DNA of 8,928 bases from Candidatus Equibacterium intestinale (lineage in GTDB: Bacteria > Bacteroidota > Bacteroidia > Bacteroidales > UBA932). The stretch covers positions 1 through 8,928 of the forward strand of contig JAGHVP010000172.1 of NCBI GenBank assembly GCA_018064305.1, in the 5' to 3' direction. Made by a program: the position numbers and the translations under genes. A model generated the notes under the pieces. The model searched no databases. It had not been told where the DNA came from and saw only the letters and a list, made by a program, of their open reading frames with translations. Shown one piece after another: positions 7,005 through 8,928 of the stretch. Position 1 is the first letter of the stretch, and every line of letters starts with the position of its first letter.

Positions 7005-7270
7005 TGTGAACCCCTTGCGATCTCCTGGCTATCGTCATCTGCTGCGCAGATAACTCATCCAGTCGAATTAGCCGTGGCTTACCGGTGCCTTCCCCCCTTG
7101 GCACGGCATGGCTTCTGCTGCAAATATGGCTCGCGCTGGCTGTGTGGCAGAATGGCACGGCAATGGCAGCGTGGAAATCTCGGAATCGTGGACTCTTCTG
7201 GAAGTGCTGCCATCTGGCACAGCACTGGCGGAGCAGACCTTTATGGCGGAGGAGACGGCTGCATACGGCT

Positions 7271-7382
7271 GGACTAGCAGTCAAAACCGCAGAAAAACGT
7301 TGCTAGTCCCCATGATTTTGCCTGAAAACCGCTGTTTTTGCCGGGACTAGCAACGAAAACGGCCCTTTTTGATGGTTAGTCC
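7271..7382. repeat. REP-like palindromic repeat cluster
   Basis: The motif GGACTAGCA occurs four times in alternating orientation: 7271 (+), 7309-7301 (-), 7344 (+) and 7382-7374 (-, degenerate: GGACTAACC). This makes two palindromic units of 39 bases each (7271-7309 and 7344-7382) separated by 34 bases. Between the units, a perfect 13-bp inverted repeat runs 7298-7310 against 7343-7355. Each block also carries an AAAACCGC-type core followed by a run of A or T (7283, 7325, 7356). The cluster abuts the 3' end of the transposase-like gene, and its last unit contains that gene's full-length stop codon. This is the layout expected for REP/BIME-type repeats mobilised by a RAYT enzyme (inference). 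Confidence 0.65.
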
Positions 7383-7591
7383 GAAGGCAGCCACAGACAT
7401 CTTCGACATTGCTCTTGCGAGATACCGCGAGAACGGAGATCGGACTGTATCCAATCCAGCTCTTTCTCGGAAAAATAGTGAAAACTCTGATGTCCACACT
7501 CTGCTGCATAGCGGTCAATAATGGCACATACCTTTTCATCATCTACACCGTCACATAATACAGATTGACGGCATTCATCGATGTCCTTTTA
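7376..7591 (-). pseudogene. In-frame C-terminal extension of the RAYT-like gene behind a TAA stop
   Basis: Directly after the TAA at 7591-7589, the same reading frame stays open for 70 codons to TAA 7378-7376. The text looks like real protein: KDIDECRQSVLCDGVDDEKV, CAIIDRYAAE, FSEKELDWIQSDLRSRGISQ, EQCRRCLWLPSD. The segment around LRSRGISQEQCRRCLWL resembles the helix-turn-helix pattern found at the C-terminus of many Bacteroidota Y1-type transposases. With it the protein would be 287 residues, or 286 plus the stop position. One base change (for example CAA or AAA to TAA) would explain the break. It has no own start near the beginning, so it is most likely a detached domain of a broken gene. 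A sequencing error or stop readthrough is also possible. Confidence 0.6.
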
Positions 7592-8239
7592 ATTCGTATC
7601 TTTTAATGATGTATCAACAAGATATCTGAACCGTCTGATACTACAGTTGAAGTAGGCTCGGGCTTTCGCTACATTTATGAAGGAGTTTGGCAGTATAAAA
7701 CCTTCGGGATCGACATAGTAGTCATCTGGCAGGGAATCCTTGCTCAGCAGCTCCAACCTTCTTCTGGTTGTAAGTTCCCCCAACGTCGTTACATATTCCG
7801 CAACAGCCTTGCGGAATATCAAAGGCATATTCTCCTTGGTAAAAATATAGCTTGCGCTCGAGAACTGCTCTGTGAACGGAGACTCGGAAATGAAATGGTG
7901 CACGGGATTTGCCATCACATATACAAGTTTGTCTGCGATGTTTTCTTTTCCGACCACTCTTGAATGCTTTATCTTGAAATTGTTTCCAACAGTGTGTCCG
8001 TACTTGTGTCTGTAATACATGCCGTATGAGACCTTAAGGATGTGCTCAAGTTCTTCAACCTGTTCCTCGTTGTCAGCATCCGCCAACGTATGAAAGTGAG
8101 TTGAAAGGATGCAGGATCCCAGCGTATCCACAGATGTTTTATATGATGCCGCCGCATACTTGTTGTTGAAATAGATTTTGTCAGCCTTGTCCCTGAACAA
8201 GACGAAGTCCCCTTCACTGTAGATGTGCCATGTCTTCAT
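7589..8239 (-). CDS. Y1/HUH transposase-like protein, RAYT type, probably truncated
   Basis: The product (216 residues from ATG 8239) matches the IS200/Y1 transposase fold used by REP-associated tyrosine transposases, which nick and rejoin single-stranded DNA at hairpins. Visible marks are the HUH metal-binding triad His48-Phe49-His50 in GSCILSTHFHTLAD, and the YxxxNPV motif of RAYT proteins, Tyr107-Val-Met-Ala-Asn-Pro-Val, whose Tyr is the likely nucleophile. The N-terminal FRDKADKIYF segment fits the usual strand and helix before HUH. I prefer ATG 8239 to 8266 because AGGAGG lies 6 bases before it. The gene ends at an in-frame TAA, but the same frame continues for 70 protein-like codons, so the C-terminal domain is missing. 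It is more AT-rich than the atp genes, which suggests transfer. REP-like palindromes lie at its 3' end. Confidence 0.78.
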   Translation of the reverse strand: MKTWHIYSEGDFVLFRDKADKIYFNNKYAAASYKTSVDTLGSCILSTHFHTLADADNEEQVEELEHILKVSYGMYYRHKYGHTVGNNFKIKHSRVVGKENIADKLVYVMANPVHHFISESPFTEQFSSASYIFTKENMPLIFRKAVAEYVTTLGELTTRRRLELLSKDSLPDDYYVDPEGFILPNSFINVAKARAYFNCSIRRFRYLVDTSLKDTN

Positions 8240-8245
8240 ATCCGT

Positions 8246-8251
8246 CCTCCT
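8246..8251 (-). promoter_or_regulatory. Shine-Dalgarno AGGAGG before the RAYT-like gene
   Basis: The minus strand reads AGGAGG, six bases, then ATG 8239. This strong site decides the start in favour of 8239 over 8266. It stands out because none of the core genes in the window has one, as is normal for Bacteroidota. Confidence 0.55.
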
Positions 8252-8400
8252 GGAATTGTCAGGCATAAAGTTGAAAGATTATTCCAGATATTGCTGTCTC
8301 AAATCTCAAATACTCTTCATTCCGCAGAACTATTGATATCAAGAAGTTTGAAAATGCTCTCCTTTTTCCGTAAAAACGACAATAATTTTGAAAATATTCT

Positions 8401-8408
8401 TAACTTTG
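8401..8408 (+). promoter_or_regulatory. Candidate -7 box TAACTTTG
   Basis: TAACTTTG is a perfect match to TAnnTTTG. No TTTG lies at the expected 19-21 base distance upstream; the nearest (8387-8390) is too close. It could start transcription near 8415 into the structured RNA and small gene. Confidence 0.3.
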
Positions 8409-8467
8409 GATTTGATTATACAAATAATGTAATCAAGACATACATAAGACGTTACTTGACGTTTATC

Positions 8468-8679
8468 TTCTAACATCAAACTTGGCAATTTGATATAATC
8501 GAAAGGAAGATACGGCAACGATAGCGTCCACTGGTGATGAACATTCAGCCACCACGCTTTCTGCGTGGCTATTTCTGTATATCATCTTGACGTGGGCCAG
8601 CTACGTTGCTTATCCTTTTCGATGGCAGCCAAGGCCTGATGTTAGGATGAGCAAAGTAAGACTCCCACGTCTTTTTTTT
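8468..8679 (+). ncRNA. Rod-like structured RNA or attenuator leader ending in T8
   Basis: Nested complementary segments run along the whole stretch. TTCTAACATCA (8468-8478) pairs with TGATGTTAGGA (8637-8647). CTTGGC (8481-8486) pairs with GCCAAG (8628-8633). ATCGAAAGGA (8498-8507) pairs with 8613-8623 with one bulge. GCAACG (8515-8520) pairs with CGTTGC (8604-8609). TAGC (8522-8525) pairs with GCTA (8600-8603). GATGA (8536-8540) pairs with TCATC (8582-8586). The apical hairpin is CCACGC-TTTCT-GCGTGG (8552-8568). This long rod with internal loops is 6S-RNA-like in shape, but I cannot confirm that family. A T8 tract at 8672-8679 suggests plus-strand transcription ending there. Because a rod is nearly self-complementary, the minus strand remains possible, and TTACTTTG reading leftward at 8659-8652 would suit a promoter for it. 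Confidence 0.5.
8589..8679 (+). terminator. Candidate intrinsic terminator, alternative to the rod fold
   Basis: GACGTGGG (8589-8596) is perfectly complementary to CCCACGTC (8664-8671), which runs straight into the T8 tract. A local five-pair stem AAGAC/GTCTT (8658-8662 with 8669-8673) is a weaker option. The 8-pair stem uses bases that also belong to the rod, so the two folds compete. This is the layout of an attenuator, but it could equally be a plain RNA 3' end. Confidence 0.4.
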
Positions 8680-8725
8680 GTGTTTGCCCGGAAGGAGTCT
8701 ACGGACGCGAAACAAACAATCAATT

Positions 8726-8860
8726 ATGGAACATAGTGAAACCGACAAGATGGAGTATAAGAGCCCGTCTATAAGGATTTTCAGTGTAAGGACTACGCAG
8801 CCGCTTGCTGCATCTACGCTGGAGAATCCCGAGGAGGGGGAGAATTGGGAATGGGACTGA
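8726..8860 (+). CDS. Small protein of unknown function, 44 residues
   Basis: ATG 8726 follows a G-poor, A-rich leader (AACAAACAATCAATT), the usual Bacteroidota start context; its last seven bases and the start are identical to those of atpE. The product has a basic N-terminal part, YKSPSIRIFSVRTTQPLAAS, then an acidic, Trp-containing tail, NPEEGENWEWD. In look it resembles the many short Bacteroidales proteins with a Tyr-x-x-Pro-x-Ile start, a PLAAS-like centre and an acidic end, for which I know no established function. It has no membrane segment or classical signal peptide. A second in-frame Met at 8750 is a possible later start. The stop overlaps the next ATG as TGATG. The structured RNA lies just upstream and may control it. 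Confidence 0.6.
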   Translation: MEHSETDKMEYKSPSIRIFSVRTTQPLAASTLENPEEGENWEWD

Positions 8861-8928
8861 TGCTGCAACTGAAACTGCGACTGTTGAGAATCATGTATCA
8901 GACCGAAAAAGTATGTGACAGAACGGCT
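8860..8928 (+). CDS. Start of an unidentified gene, cut by the window end
   Basis: ATG 8860 overlaps the stop of the small gene as TGATG, a classic coupling arrangement. The frame is open for 23 codons to the window edge, beginning MLQLKLRLLRIMYQTEKVCD. An in-frame ATG at 8851 is an alternative start. The fragment is too short to name a family. Confidence 0.4.
   Translation, partial: MLQLKLRLLRIMYQTEKVCDRTA

Larger units (their letters stand above)
6839..7054 (-). pseudogene. Possible remnant of a protein-coding gene (3' part)
   Basis: The minus-strand frame between TGA (7057-7055) and TAG (6841-6839) stays open for 71 codons. It reads like a real protein: acidic start ADDDSQEIARGSQHAQWACD, then LQQQGFSPPYEWLAGCFPD, then an amphipathic charged end REKHRQEANVVEEMAEYKP. 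It lacks a start codon near its beginning. Just upstream, a neighbouring phase carries another protein-like run (PRLIRLDELSAQQ, ending near 7035), as expected if a frameshift split one gene. I recognise no family. Chance openness in GC-rich DNA is the main alternative. Confidence 0.22.
6643..7270. other. GC-rich intergenic stretch without a convincing intact gene
   Basis: This part is distinctly richer in G+C than the AT-rich region around 8270-8470. It has long open frames in several overlapping phases on both strands, as GC-rich DNA produces by chance. None has a start context, known motif or neighbour logic strong enough to call a gene. The longest (minus strand, 6799-7284) is rich in Arg, Cys and Ser and looks like a shadow frame. 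What can be seen are strong inverted repeats and one protein-like minus-strand stretch, both listed separately. Decay of a horizontally acquired gene is a reasonable but unproved explanation. Confidence 0.5.
8240..8467. other. AT-rich spacer between divergent units
   Basis: No gene is seen. The region is very AT-rich from about 8370 on. It should hold the promoter of the minus-strand transposase-like gene and of the plus-strand RNA/small-gene unit. A directly repeated GACGTT at 8448-8453 and 8458-8463 (10-base period) lies next to the start of the structured RNA and could be a binding site; this is weak. Confidence 0.35.

Noticed and set aside
6799..7284. 161-codon open frame on the minus strand
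   Set aside because: It is rich in Arg, Cys, Ser and His with no motif, lies in GC-rich DNA where several phases are open, and the palindromic repeat begins inside its 5' end. A different frame in the same place looks more protein-like.
7108..7350. 80-codon plus-strand open frame ending in the repeat cluster
   Set aside because: Some of it looks protein-like, but three plus-strand frames are open together, the end runs through the palindromes, and there is no supporting start context.
7271..7382. CRISPR array
   Set aside because: The repeats alternate in orientation and the spacers are themselves repeated, so this is a palindrome cluster and not an array.
7303..7542. 79-codon minus-strand open frame
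   Set aside because: It is a shadow of the detached C-terminal part of the transposase frame, which reads far better as protein.
8494..8499. TGaTATAAT, an extended -10-like sequence
   Set aside because: Bacteroidota housekeeping promoters use the -33/-7 type, there is no -35 at proper distance, and the bases lie inside the rod.
8569..8868. 99-codon minus-strand open frame across the RNA rod and small gene
   Set aside because: It crosses the T8 tract (read as a Lys run) and the stems of the rod; no family pattern and no start context.

Overview
The window comes from a Bacteroidota genome, most likely order Bacteroidales (a Muribaculaceae-, Prevotella- or Bacteroides-like gut lineage). The evidence is the ATP synthase gene order beta-epsilon-a-c-b-delta-alpha-gamma, a very short epsilon subunit, an a subunit with a cleavable signal and a long periplasmic N-terminus, A-rich start regions without Shine-Dalgarno sequences, and a promoter-like sequence close to the Bacteroidota -33/-7 type. 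I cannot fix the genus.

Bases 1-5864 (+) hold most of an F-type ATP synthase operon: atpD (3' part only), atpC, atpB, atpE, atpF, atpH, atpA and atpG. The genes are packed with overlaps or very short gaps, so they are probably co-transcribed and translationally coupled. The exception is a 30-nt G-free leader before atpE, which may help produce the many c subunits. The c subunit looks H+-type, with Glu56 and no Na+ ligand pattern. No atpI-like gene lies between atpC and atpB.

Bases 5887-6462 (-) encode a small secreted protein of unknown function, convergent with atpG. Bases 6463-7270 are GC-rich and contain no convincing intact gene. They hold two protein-like minus-strand stretches that may be remnants, and several strong hairpins.

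Bases 7271-8251 (-) form a small accessory module. It has a Y1/HUH transposase-like gene of the REP-associated (RAYT) type, an in-frame TAA that cuts off its last 70 codons, and a cluster of palindromic GGACTAGCA repeats. The last repeat contains the stop codon of the full-length reading frame. This arrangement looks like a RAYT/REP pair in which the transposase has recently been truncated, or is recoded.

Bases 8240-8470 are AT-rich. Bases 8468-8700 (+) can fold into a long rod-like RNA with nested helices, followed by mutually exclusive hairpins around a T8 tract. This is either a stand-alone structured RNA (6S-like in shape) or an attenuator-type leader. Downstream lies a 44-codon small-protein gene (8726-8860), coupled by TGATG to a second gene that runs off the window.
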